A stretch of DNA of 19,410 nucleotides, from positions 1 to 19,410 of the forward strand of contig DATFUR010000039.1 of the NCBI GenBank assembly GCA_035260725.1. The letters are read 5' to 3'. Below the pieces are notes generated by a model. It ran no database searches. It worked only from the letters and a program-made list of their open reading frames with translations, and was not told where the DNA came from. How positions within the stretch are numbered: the stretch's first letter is position 1; each line of letters begins with the position of its first letter. The DNA is from DASRFS01 sp035260725 (lineage in GTDB: Bacteria > Patescibacteriota > Microgenomatia > Levybacterales > UBA12049). Of this stretch, positions 1 to 4,262 are shown piece after piece. A program made the position numbers and the translations under genes.

Positions 1-1
1 T

Positions 2-400
2 AACTTGGAGCAAAACCAGGATGTTGCAATCGTTACCCAAAATTTGCAGGTTCCAATAGACGAAGTTATTCAGCAAGCCGACACTGTAGTTTCGCAACCT
101 TCCATTCAAGAGGTAGTACAAAGGACCGAAGAGTTAACCCAGGAAATTTTCTCCGCACCGGCCGGGCAGGAAACTCCGATTGAAGAGCAACTGCCGCCTG
201 TTATCCAGCAGGAAATACAACAGGTCCAACAAACTACCAATTCTGTGCCTCAAGTAACAGAGACTTTAGTCGAAACCGTAGTAAATACTGTAGAGCAAGC
301 CCCATTCGCTCCCGCTCCTGTTGCTCCCGCCCCACAAGCGCCTGCAGTTAGTGCTCCCGAAACTCCACCTCCTGCAACAATCTCCGCCCCCTCTTTGTAA
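2..400 (+). CDS. C-terminal part of an Ala/Pro/Gln-rich low-complexity protein (5' end outside window)
   Basis: The reading frame is open from the first complete codon and ends with TAA at 398-400, so the gene very probably starts upstream. A TTG at position 5 could serve as a start, but no ribosome-binding site is visible before it. The visible 130 or so residues are rich in Gln, Val, Thr and Glu. The last 40 are dominated by Ala-Pro repeats (PAPVAPAPQAPAV), typical of flexible, disordered tails or linkers. No catalytic motif, membrane segment or known domain is seen, and I do not recognise the family. A similar Ala/Pro tail ends ribosomal protein S12 in this window, so such tails may be a habit of this genome. 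Confidence 0.6.
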   Translation, partial: NLEQNQDVAIVTQNLQVPIDEVIQQADTVVSQPSIQEVVQRTEELTQEIFSAPAGQETPIEEQLPPVIQQEIQQVQQTTNSVPQVTETLVETVVNTVEQAPFAPAPVAPAPQAPAVSAPETPPPATISAPSL

Positions 401-409
401 AATTACACT

Positions 410-433
410 TTAAATTTTAAAAAGTGCTAGAAT
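410..433 (+). promoter_or_regulatory. Extended -10 promoter of the DUF5674 gene (copy 1 of a 24-nt duplicate)
   Basis: TGCTAGAAT at 425-433 is an extended -10 element (TG-N-TAGAAT). It lies 8 nt before the ATG at 442, which places the expected transcription start at or next to the start codon. The 24 nt at 410-433 recur exactly at 1573-1596, upstream of another gene. An inverted repeat, CACTTT / AAAGTG, lies just 5' of the -10 box. The -35 match is weak. Confidence 0.6.
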
Positions 434-441
434 TCTATTCA

Positions 442-786
442 ATGATAATTACAAAATCCACCCATTTTACAAAAGAAGAAATCCAAAAATTAAAAGAACA
501 ATTCGATGTTTATATTAAAACCGTAATTGATGTAAAAAAGAAAATCTGCTCAGCCGGAGCAGACAGACATTTTGAATCTGAAAAAATTCTTCTTGATGAA
601 GGTTCCAGTCAATCCGATCTGTGGGGAGGCGGAATTGATCTTGAAACGAAAATTATAGATACAAATTCGTTTATTAACATAAGGCCCGTCGATAAAAACT
701 TGAGCAACGAAATTCAAGATGCTAAGATAAGGAAAGAGTTTGAAGATCTCACAAAATATTTTTTTAAGGAAATTTATGAAAAATAA
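442..786 (+). CDS. DUF5674 family protein
   Basis: A 114-residue cytoplasmic protein that I recognise from memory as DUF5674, a small family of unknown function common in Patescibacteria. The family-like core runs from the central DLW motif (residues 59-62, SDLWGG) through INIRP (residues 78-82) to a charged helix near the C terminus. There is no signal peptide or membrane segment. The frame extends upstream to a GTG at 424, but that codon overlaps the -10 box TAGAAT at 428-433, so the ATG at 442 is chosen. The mRNA would then be leaderless. The gene overlaps the next one by 11 nt, which suggests a two-gene transcription unit with translational coupling. The family call is fairly secure; the biochemical role is unknown. 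Confidence 0.8.
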   Translation: MIITKSTHFTKEEIQKLKEQFDVYIKTVIDVKKKICSAGADRHFESEKILLDEGSSQSDLWGGGIDLETKIIDTNSFINIRPVDKNLSNEIQDAKIRKEFEDLTKYFFKEIYEK

Positions 787-1021
787 AGCAATTCTAGGAG
801 CCTTGTCTTTGGATTTAAAAAGAGCCGCTCTTGGCTTAAATAGAGGCTCAAATCAGATGGCAAATAGGTTTTTTGAAGAAGCATTAAAAAGAAGAGATGA
901 GATTGATTCAAAAACAGTCAAGCCTTACATTGCCAGATTTTTGAAAAATTTAGAAAAAATCAAGGACAAAGAAGACGCGCTTTTATACAGCACTATTTTT
1001 CAAAACGCCTCACAAGTCTAA
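776..1021 (+). CDS. Small conserved-looking helical protein of unknown function
   Basis: An 81-residue Lys/Arg-rich protein, probably all alpha-helical, with no membrane segment, cysteines or recognisable motif. The frame is open further upstream, but the ATG at 776 is preceded 5 nt away by an AAGGA Shine-Dalgarno at 766-770, which fixes the start. It overlaps the last 11 nt of the DUF5674 gene and is expected to be co-transcribed and translationally coupled with it. The segment around residues 17-35 (ALGLNRGSN followed by an amphipathic helix) could bind nucleic acid or a partner protein, but that is a guess. It ends one base before the convergent gene at 1023, with no terminator hairpin between them. 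Confidence 0.65.
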   Translation: MKNKAILGALSLDLKRAALGLNRGSNQMANRFFEEALKRRDEIDSKTVKPYIARFLKNLEKIKDKEDALLYSTIFQNASQV

Positions 1022-1022
1022 A

Positions 1023-1535
1023 TTAAACTTCCTCGGGGGTTTGGGGTGGAGTCTTGGATACTTTCTTTGCAGTTTTTTTCTTTCCCACAATTTCCTTCTT
1101 TTCTTTTTTCGCTGCAGCCAGTAGCGAGTCTATTTTTACTGGTTCTTCAATCGTAGTGGGTAAAGCGGAACTAGGAGTTAATAATTTTATTAATTGGTCA
1201 AGCTTTGCATTTATTGCCTCAAGCTGTGCATTATTATTAGATCCTTGAGGTCTATTTTCCTCGGATTTTCTAAAAGGAGGTCTTGAATCTCTTCTTTCTC
1301 CTCCAAAGCTTCTTCGAGGTTCTGCGCCGCCCATTTTTGCAAAGCAATCTCTGCAATAGACCGGTCTGTCGCCTGTTGGCTTAAAAGGAACTTCCGTTTC
1401 TTTTCCGCAGTTTGAGCAGGTGACTTTGGTCATTTCTCTTGGTCTGTCCGAAAAATTTCTTCCTCCACCACCAAAACTTCTACCGCCTCCAAAACTTCTT
1501 CCTCCGCCGCCTCTGTTGTTATCTCTATAAGCCAT
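1023..1535 (-). CDS. CxxC-x17-CxxC zinc-ribbon protein with RGG-type N terminus
   Basis: A 170-residue protein in three parts. Residues 6-30 are Gly/Arg/Phe repeats (RGGGGRSFGGGRSFGG) of the RGG type that commonly bind RNA. Residues 36-70 form a compact zinc ribbon with C40, C43, C61 and C64, in exactly the CxxC-x17-CxxC spacing known from a small bacterial domain family. The C-terminal third is a Lys-rich tail after a short predicted coiled coil (LEAINAKLDQLIKLL, about 106-120). Nucleic-acid binding, perhaps with ribosomes or mRNA, is likely from composition; the exact role is unknown. Its own promoter (TGGTAGAAT, minus strand) lies 6 nt before the ATG, so the mRNA should be leaderless. It is divergent from the secreted-peptide gene at 1603. 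Confidence 0.85.
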   Translation of the reverse strand: MAYRDNNRGGGGRSFGGGRSFGGGGRNFSDRPREMTKVTCSNCGKETEVPFKPTGDRPVYCRDCFAKMGGAEPRRSFGGERRDSRPPFRKSEENRPQGSNNNAQLEAINAKLDQLIKLLTPSSALPTTIEEPVKIDSLLAAAKKEKKEIVGKKKTAKKVSKTPPQTPEEV

Positions 1536-1541
1536 TAATGC

Positions 1542-1550
1542 ATTCTACCA
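1542..1550 (-). promoter_or_regulatory. Extended -10 promoter of the CxxC-x17-CxxC gene
   Basis: On the minus strand the sequence reads TGGTAGAAT, then 6 nt, then the ATG at 1535. The expected transcription start coincides with the start codon. It faces away from the plus-strand promoter at 1588-1596 inside a 67-nt divergent spacer. Confidence 0.6.
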
Positions 1551-1572
1551 CAACTTATTGCAAAAATTATAC

Positions 1573-1596
1573 TTAAATTTTAAAAAGTGCTAGAAT
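1573..1596 (+). promoter_or_regulatory. Extended -10 promoter, copy 2 of the 24-nt duplicate
   Basis: This stretch is identical over 24 nt to 410-433. TGCTAGAAT occupies 1588-1596, followed by 6 nt and the GTG start at 1603. A weak -35 (TTATAC, 1567-1572) lies 18 nt upstream. No Shine-Dalgarno is present, which again points to a leaderless transcript. Confidence 0.6.
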
Positions 1597-1602
1597 CAAA
1601 CC

Positions 1603-1800
1603 GTGAAAATTTTTGCATTCTTAATGCTCATATTTTTTCTGGTGGGAAATTTAAATCATGCAGATGCTCACAGATCGGGATGCCACAGATGGCATTCGTG
1701 TCCATCTGACAGAGGAACTTACATTTGCGGAGATTTAGGACATCCGTGTAGATATCCTACGCACCCAAGTTATCCAAAACACAGAAGCTCGTTAAGATAA
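1603..1800 (+). CDS. Small secreted Cys/His-rich peptide
   Basis: A 65-residue protein starting at GTG. Residues 1-22 form a clear signal peptide: Lys, a hydrophobic core (IFAFLMLIFFLVG), and a likely cleavage after ADA. The mature part of about 43 residues is rich in His, Cys, Pro and Ser, with cysteines at 27, 33, 42 and 49. They could form two disulfides or, with the histidines, bind metal. The block HRSGCHRWHSCPSD followed by YICGDLGH looks like a conserved motif found in other short exported bacterial proteins, but I cannot name the family. The gene has its own promoter 6 nt upstream and is followed directly by the promoter of the next gene, so it is probably monocistronic. Confidence 0.7.
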   Translation: MKIFAFLMLIFFLVGNLNHADAHRSGCHRWHSCPSDRGTYICGDLGHPCRYPTHPSYPKHRSSLR

Positions 1801-1829
1801 TTGACTTTTTCTTAGAAAAGAGAGATTAT
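1801..1829 (+). promoter_or_regulatory. TTGACT promoter, first of three related copies
   Basis: TTGACT (1801-1806) starts directly after the TAA of the preceding gene, followed by a 17-nt spacer and GATTAT (1824-1829). The spacer contains an imperfect inverted repeat (CTTTT-TCTTAG-AAAAG). The GTG start is 12 nt after the -10. Confidence 0.5.
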
Positions 1830-1841
1830 TGCCCCGCTAAA

Positions 1842-2342
1842 GTGAAAAAACTTAGGTGGGAATATCTTAAAAGGGCCCTAGATTTATTAGTTATAGTTAG
1901 TATAATTTTTGCAGGGATTCAATTAAGTAACAGCTGGAAAGTTGACTCTGCAAAATTCATATATGAGATTGGTAAAGATTTGAATAATAATGCTTTTGAT
2001 AAAATAACCAGTGCAATTGATGATAATAAAAGTACCTTTAAATTATTAAAGCCAGATGGAGAATTTTCTCCGAACGATATTGAAACTTACTTAAATGGTT
2101 ATGATTTTGTAGGTAACTTAAATAATGATAATTTAGTTGATATGCGATTAGCTTATGATGAATTTTCTTATGATGTTGAAAAAGCGTTTTGTAACAATGA
2201 CATTAGGCAACACATAAGAGATCTTAGAAGTAAAGATAAGGATAAAACTGGACCAAACTCTTTTTATTGGGGCTTCACAACGCTAGCGGAACAATTTTTG
2301 AAAAGAGACAATAAAACCTGCGTTGATTTGGATAAACAATAA
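1842..2342 (+). CDS. Single-pass membrane-anchored protein of unknown function
   Basis: A 166-residue protein starting at GTG. A positively charged N terminus (MKKLRWEYLKR) precedes one hydrophobic helix at about residues 12-30. The remaining 135 or so residues are acidic, Asn/Asp-rich and mostly helical, and would lie outside or at the membrane surface. Two cysteines (in FCNND and TCVDL) could pair. The layout, with one N-terminal anchor and a small helical soluble domain, resembles DUF4760-like accessory proteins, but the similarity is too weak to assign a family. It is visibly more AT-rich than the neighbouring RNA polymerase genes, in keeping with an accessory origin. It has its own promoter and no Shine-Dalgarno. 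Confidence 0.65.
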   Translation: MKKLRWEYLKRALDLLVIVSIIFAGIQLSNSWKVDSAKFIYEIGKDLNNNAFDKITSAIDDNKSTFKLLKPDGEFSPNDIETYLNGYDFVGNLNNDNLVDMRLAYDEFSYDVEKAFCNNDIRQHIRDLRSKDKDKTGPNSFYWGFTTLAEQFLKRDNKTCVDLDKQ

Positions 2343-2343
2343 T

Positions 2344-2372
2344 TTGACTTCTTAGCCACTAAAGAGTAGCCT
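2344..2372 (+). promoter_or_regulatory. TTGACT promoter, second related copy
   Basis: TTGACT (2344-2349), a 17-nt spacer, then TAGCCT (2367-2372), with the ATG 9 nt later. The 16 nt from 2340 to 2355 (TAATTTGACTTCTTAG) recur exactly at 2555-2570. The spacer holds a partial dyad, CTTCTTAG-CCA-CTAAAGAG. Confidence 0.5.
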
Positions 2373-2381
2373 TTTAATTCA

Positions 2382-2570
2382 ATGAAAAATCAATGTAAGA
2401 TCTGTAAGGAGCTTAAGGAAACTTCAAAACCAAGGTTTATCAGAATTGAACATGCTGACCCTCGACCTCCGTTTACGCAAAAACAGTTAATTGCTAAAAA
2501 CTTGGTTATGTGTGATGAATGTTATGAAAAATTTCAAAATGGAGAAGTAGATATTAATTTGACTTCTTAG
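2382..2570 (+). CDS. 62-aa protein with two CxxC zinc knuckles
   Basis: A very short protein with CxxC pairs at C5/C8 (CKIC) and C44/C47 (CDEC), which together probably bind one zinc ion. Between them lies a basic, Pro-containing segment with PRPPF. This is typical of small single-domain zinc-ribbon proteins that bind nucleic acid or a partner protein, but I do not recognise the family. The last codons (Leu-Thr-Ser-stop) are the same bases as the -35 element of the next gene. Its own promoter ends 9 nt before the ATG, and no Shine-Dalgarno is present. Confidence 0.65.
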   Translation: MKNQCKICKELKETSKPRFIRIEHADPRPPFTQKQLIAKNLVMCDECYEKFQNGEVDINLTS

Positions 2571-2587
2571 TCATCGGAGAGTATTTT
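2559..2587 (+). promoter_or_regulatory. TTGACT promoter, third related copy, overlapping the upstream stop codon
   Basis: TTGACT (2559-2564), a 17-nt spacer, then TATTTT (2582-2587), with the ATG exactly 6 nt later at 2594. The -35 box lies in the final codons of the preceding gene, whose TAG stop falls inside the spacer. The 16-nt repeat shared with 2340-2355 ends at 2570. Confidence 0.6.
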
Positions 2588-2593
2588 CATAGT

Positions 2594-2947
2594 ATGAATT
2601 CTGACATCGACTCTATATTAGATGGGGACTACAAGGTAATTTATAGCGGAAACTTTAATATTTACGATAGTAAATTAATCTTAAGTAAAATTGGTGGTTT
2701 TGATTTTGAATTTGAATTTAGAGTTGATCCCCAAGTAGAGGCCTCAATTTCTGTAAATGGTGATAATGGCTCTAAGAAGATTAATGTAGTTCTGATAAAT
2801 TTTAGCAACACCTTAGGGAGAGGGACTACTGAAAGAATTCCCGTGATCAATACTGTAGATAATCAAAAAATTTATTTTTCATTATACGGTACTTCTGTGG
2901 GAGATAACAAAGCTTTAAATTTAACAGTCACTTTGTACATTAAATGA
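2594..2947 (+). CDS. DUF6864-like all-beta protein
   Basis: A 117-residue protein with alternating hydrophobic residues throughout, so probably a beta sandwich, with no signal peptide or cysteines. The segment VLINFSNTLGRGTTERI (about residues 74-90), followed by a strand with KIYFSLY and a closing LTVTLYIK strand, resembles the signature I remember for DUF6864 (LINFNNSLGTGTTEPI). That assignment is from memory only. The stop overlaps the start of the next gene (ATGA at 2944-2947), so the two proteins are almost certainly made together, and the partner is a membrane protein. The function of DUF6864 is not known to me; a cytosolic sensor or regulatory subunit for the membrane partner is inference. 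Confidence 0.6.
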   Translation: MNSDIDSILDGDYKVIYSGNFNIYDSKLILSKIGGFDFEFEFRVDPQVEASISVNGDNGSKKINVVLINFSNTLGRGTTERIPVINTVDNQKIYFSLYGTSVGDNKALNLTVTLYIK

Positions 2948-3402
2948 ATACAAAAATTCCAATTACTGGTACTTTCGTAAAGCCAACTATAAAGAATTAT
3001 GTTCCGAGGGATGAATTTACAGTAGAATTAAGAAAAATAAGGACCAAATTTGGTGAGTTTGAAAGGGAATTAAAGAATAAGGCTAAAGAGTTTGAAGATA
3101 AGGCGGAAGAGAGACAAGTTCGTACTACTGAAATTTTGGCGTTGTTTATTACACTTTTCACATTTATATCAGTTAATGTAACAATTTTCACAAAAGTTAA
3201 GGATTTAATGACGGCGGTGGTATTTATGGGGCTGATGACAATATGCTCATTAATATTACTATCATTTACATTGGTCGTCATAAACAGATATTCAATTAAC
3301 AGAATAACTGCATGGGGACTGATAGTATCTCTAGTGGTATTTTCGTTGGTGATTTACGCTTGTTATTATTTCAGTTTCAATCCTAAATTAAATCAACTTT
3401 AA
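2944..3402 (+). CDS. Coiled-coil plus three-helix membrane protein, coupled to the DUF6864-like gene
   Basis: A 152-residue protein. Residues 22-62 are highly charged and heptad-like (LRKIRTKFGEFERELKNKAK and on to EDKAEERQ), suggesting a coiled coil. Three hydrophobic helices follow, at about 63-83, 86-113 and 122-145. The junction, where the charged coil runs into ILALFITLFTFISVNVTIF, is a layout I have seen in accessory membrane proteins of bacteria and phages, but no named family is claimed. The start overlaps the upstream stop by 4 nt, indicating obligate co-translation. Pore-forming effector, sensor and anchor are all possible; the sequence does not discriminate between them. It is AT-rich like its partner. 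Confidence 0.65.
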   Translation: MNTKIPITGTFVKPTIKNYVPRDEFTVELRKIRTKFGEFERELKNKAKEFEDKAEERQVRTTEILALFITLFTFISVNVTIFTKVKDLMTAVVFMGLMTICSLILLSFTLVVINRYSINRITAWGLIVSLVVFSLVIYACYYFSFNPKLNQL

Positions 3403-3411
3403 ATGTCTTCA

Positions 3412-3420
3412 TGATATAAT
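3412..3420 (+). promoter_or_regulatory. Extended -10 promoter upstream of the nuclease gene
   Basis: TGATATAAT is a consensus TATAAT with an extended TG-N. Eight nt later comes an ATG at 3429 that opens a 10-codon mini-ORF. The nuclease gene itself starts at 3464. No -35 at the right distance is convincing. Confidence 0.55.
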
Positions 3421-3428
3421 CTTGATTA

Positions 3429-3461
3429 ATGTCCGTTCGCTATGTTCAGGATAAACCATAA
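3429..3461 (+). CDS. Possible 10-codon leader peptide
   Basis: ATG to TAA encodes MSVRYVQDKP and ends 2 nt before the nuclease ATG at 3464. Its ATG sits at the position where other leaderless genes in this window start, 8 nt after the -10. It could be a leaderless leader peptide that delivers ribosomes to the nuclease gene by termination-reinitiation. The same bases (TTCGCTATGTTCAGGAT) resemble the palindromic element in the tuf leader, so this may instead be a repeat fragment with an accidental ORF. An AGGA at 3448-3451 could alternatively serve as a distant Shine-Dalgarno. Confidence 0.3.
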   Translation: MSVRYVQDKP

Positions 3462-3463
3462 AT

Positions 3464-4135
3464 ATGTATAAATTAAGTCCTTCGGATTTTGCTTATCTTT
3501 GGAACGATTGTAAGCATTGTTATTACCAAAAAGTAAAGCTGGGCGTTGTGTATTCCAGTCCCTTTCCTGCAATGTTTGGAAAAATTAACGGACTTTTGCA
3601 AACTTCGATAATGGGGAAAAATCTTAGAGATGTGCACCCCGATCTTCCAAGCGGAATTATAGAAATCCAGGAAGGTTTTATGAGGTCAATACCAATTCCC
3701 GGAACAAACGTTTATTTAAGCGGGAGATTCGACATTTTAAGTAAATTGGAGGACGGAACATACGCTCTTATAGACTTTAAAATTACGACTCCCGATATGG
3801 AAAAAATCCTTAAGAAATATTCGAGCCAACTCCACGCATATAAATTTGCTTTGGAAAATCCTGCGGACGGAAAAAAACCAATTAAGATTTCCAGAATGGG
3901 AGCGGTAAGTATAAACCCGGATGAGATGAAGTTGGTAGACGGAAAAGTGCAGTTTACCGCAACTCCTGCGTGGCACGAAGTAAAAGAAGACATGGACGGC
4001 TTTTTAAATTTGGTCGGAGAAATAGATAAAGTTCTGGCTGGGGATTTGCCGGCGGAGTCGGAAACTTGCACGCTTTGTATTTACAGAAATAAATTTAAAC
4101 CTAAGGGAGACTATACAGGCGATCTCCCATTCTAG
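3464..4135 (+). CDS. PD-(D/E)XK nuclease superfamily protein (RecB/Cas4-like) with four cysteines
   Basis: A 223-residue cytosolic protein. The nuclease core is visible: GRFD (D90), then ALIDFK (D104-F-K106) as the D...(D/E)xK motif, and a following QLHAY helix (Q122, Y126) as in RecB-family nucleases. Cysteines come in two pairs, C16/C19 near the N terminus (CKHC) and C202/C205 near the C terminus (CTLC). They flank the nuclease core and could hold an Fe-S cluster or zinc, as in Cas4 and AddB, although those use a 1+3 rather than a 2+2 pattern. DNA repair or processing is likely. No cas genes or CRISPR repeats are nearby, so a Cas4 role is not supported. An in-frame stop at 3452-3454 rules out a longer N terminus. 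Confidence 0.8.
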   Translation: MYKLSPSDFAYLWNDCKHCYYQKVKLGVVYSSPFPAMFGKINGLLQTSIMGKNLRDVHPDLPSGIIEIQEGFMRSIPIPGTNVYLSGRFDILSKLEDGTYALIDFKITTPDMEKILKKYSSQLHAYKFALENPADGKKPIKISRMGAVSINPDEMKLVDGKVQFTATPAWHEVKEDMDGFLNLVGEIDKVLAGDLPAESETCTLCIYRNKFKPKGDYTGDLPF

Positions 4136-4144
4136 GTTTGGGTA

Positions 4145-4173
4145 TTGACCTCACAGAATTTCTGTGATATAAA
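4145..4173 (+). promoter_or_regulatory. Promoter of the rpoB operon
   Basis: TTGACC (4145-4150), exactly 17 nt, then TATAAA (4168-4173) form a strong housekeeping-type promoter. Transcription should start near 4180, giving a leader of about 83 nt before the rpoB ATG. Confidence 0.75.
4151..4167 (+). promoter_or_regulatory. Perfect palindrome filling the rpoB promoter spacer (candidate operator)
   Basis: TCACAGAA-T-TTCTGTGA is a perfect 8-bp inverted repeat around one central base, and it occupies every base between the -35 and -10 boxes. A dimeric DNA-binding protein here would block RNA polymerase directly, or remodel the promoter in MerR fashion. The half-sites are those of a CRP site in inverted orientation, so this is not a standard CRP site. 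Confidence 0.55.
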
Positions 4174-4185
4174 TTATTTACTTTA

Positions 4186-4246
4186 AGGACCCCATTAAAA
4201 AGAACCCAACGGGTGGGCTCTTTTTGTTCTGTTGTATAGGGGTCTT
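4186..4246 (+). promoter_or_regulatory. Structured rpoB leader with enclosed terminator-like hairpin (possible attenuator)
   Basis: An outer helix pairs AGGACCCC (4186-4193) with GGGGTCTT (4239-4246), eight pairs including one G-U. It encloses a second hairpin, AAAGAACCCA (4199-4208) with TGGGCTCTTT (4214-4223), nine of ten pairs, loop ACGGG, running into five T (4221-4225). The inner hairpin looks like an intrinsic terminator inside the rpoB leader. It could act as an attenuator, or it could terminate transcription from the upstream nuclease gene if the true rpoB promoter lies elsewhere. Confidence 0.55.
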
Positions 4247-4262
4247 CAAGGCTAAACTACAA

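Noticed and set aside
424..441. GTG start for the DUF5674 gene at 424
   Set aside because: The codon overlaps the extended -10 box; the ATG at 442 fits the spacing seen at other genes.
740..775. Longer N terminus of the 81-aa protein starting at 740
   Set aside because: It would overlap the DUF5674 gene extensively, while the ATG at 776 has a well-placed AAGGA.
2594..3402. Calling the DUF6864-like pair a toxin-antitoxin or named defence system
   Set aside because: The layout is suggestive, but no diagnostic motif of any described system is visible.
3464..4135. Annotation as CRISPR-associated Cas4
   Set aside because: No cas genes or repeat arrays are present, and the cysteine arrangement differs.
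4151..4167. CRP/FNR binding site in the rpoB promoter
   Set aside because: The half-sites are inverted relative to the CRP consensus (TCACA...TGTGA instead of TGTGA...TCACA) and FNR half-sites are absent.
4224..4262. TTG start of rpoB at 4224
   Set aside because: It lies inside the leader hairpin T run, and the added residues are not RpoB-like.
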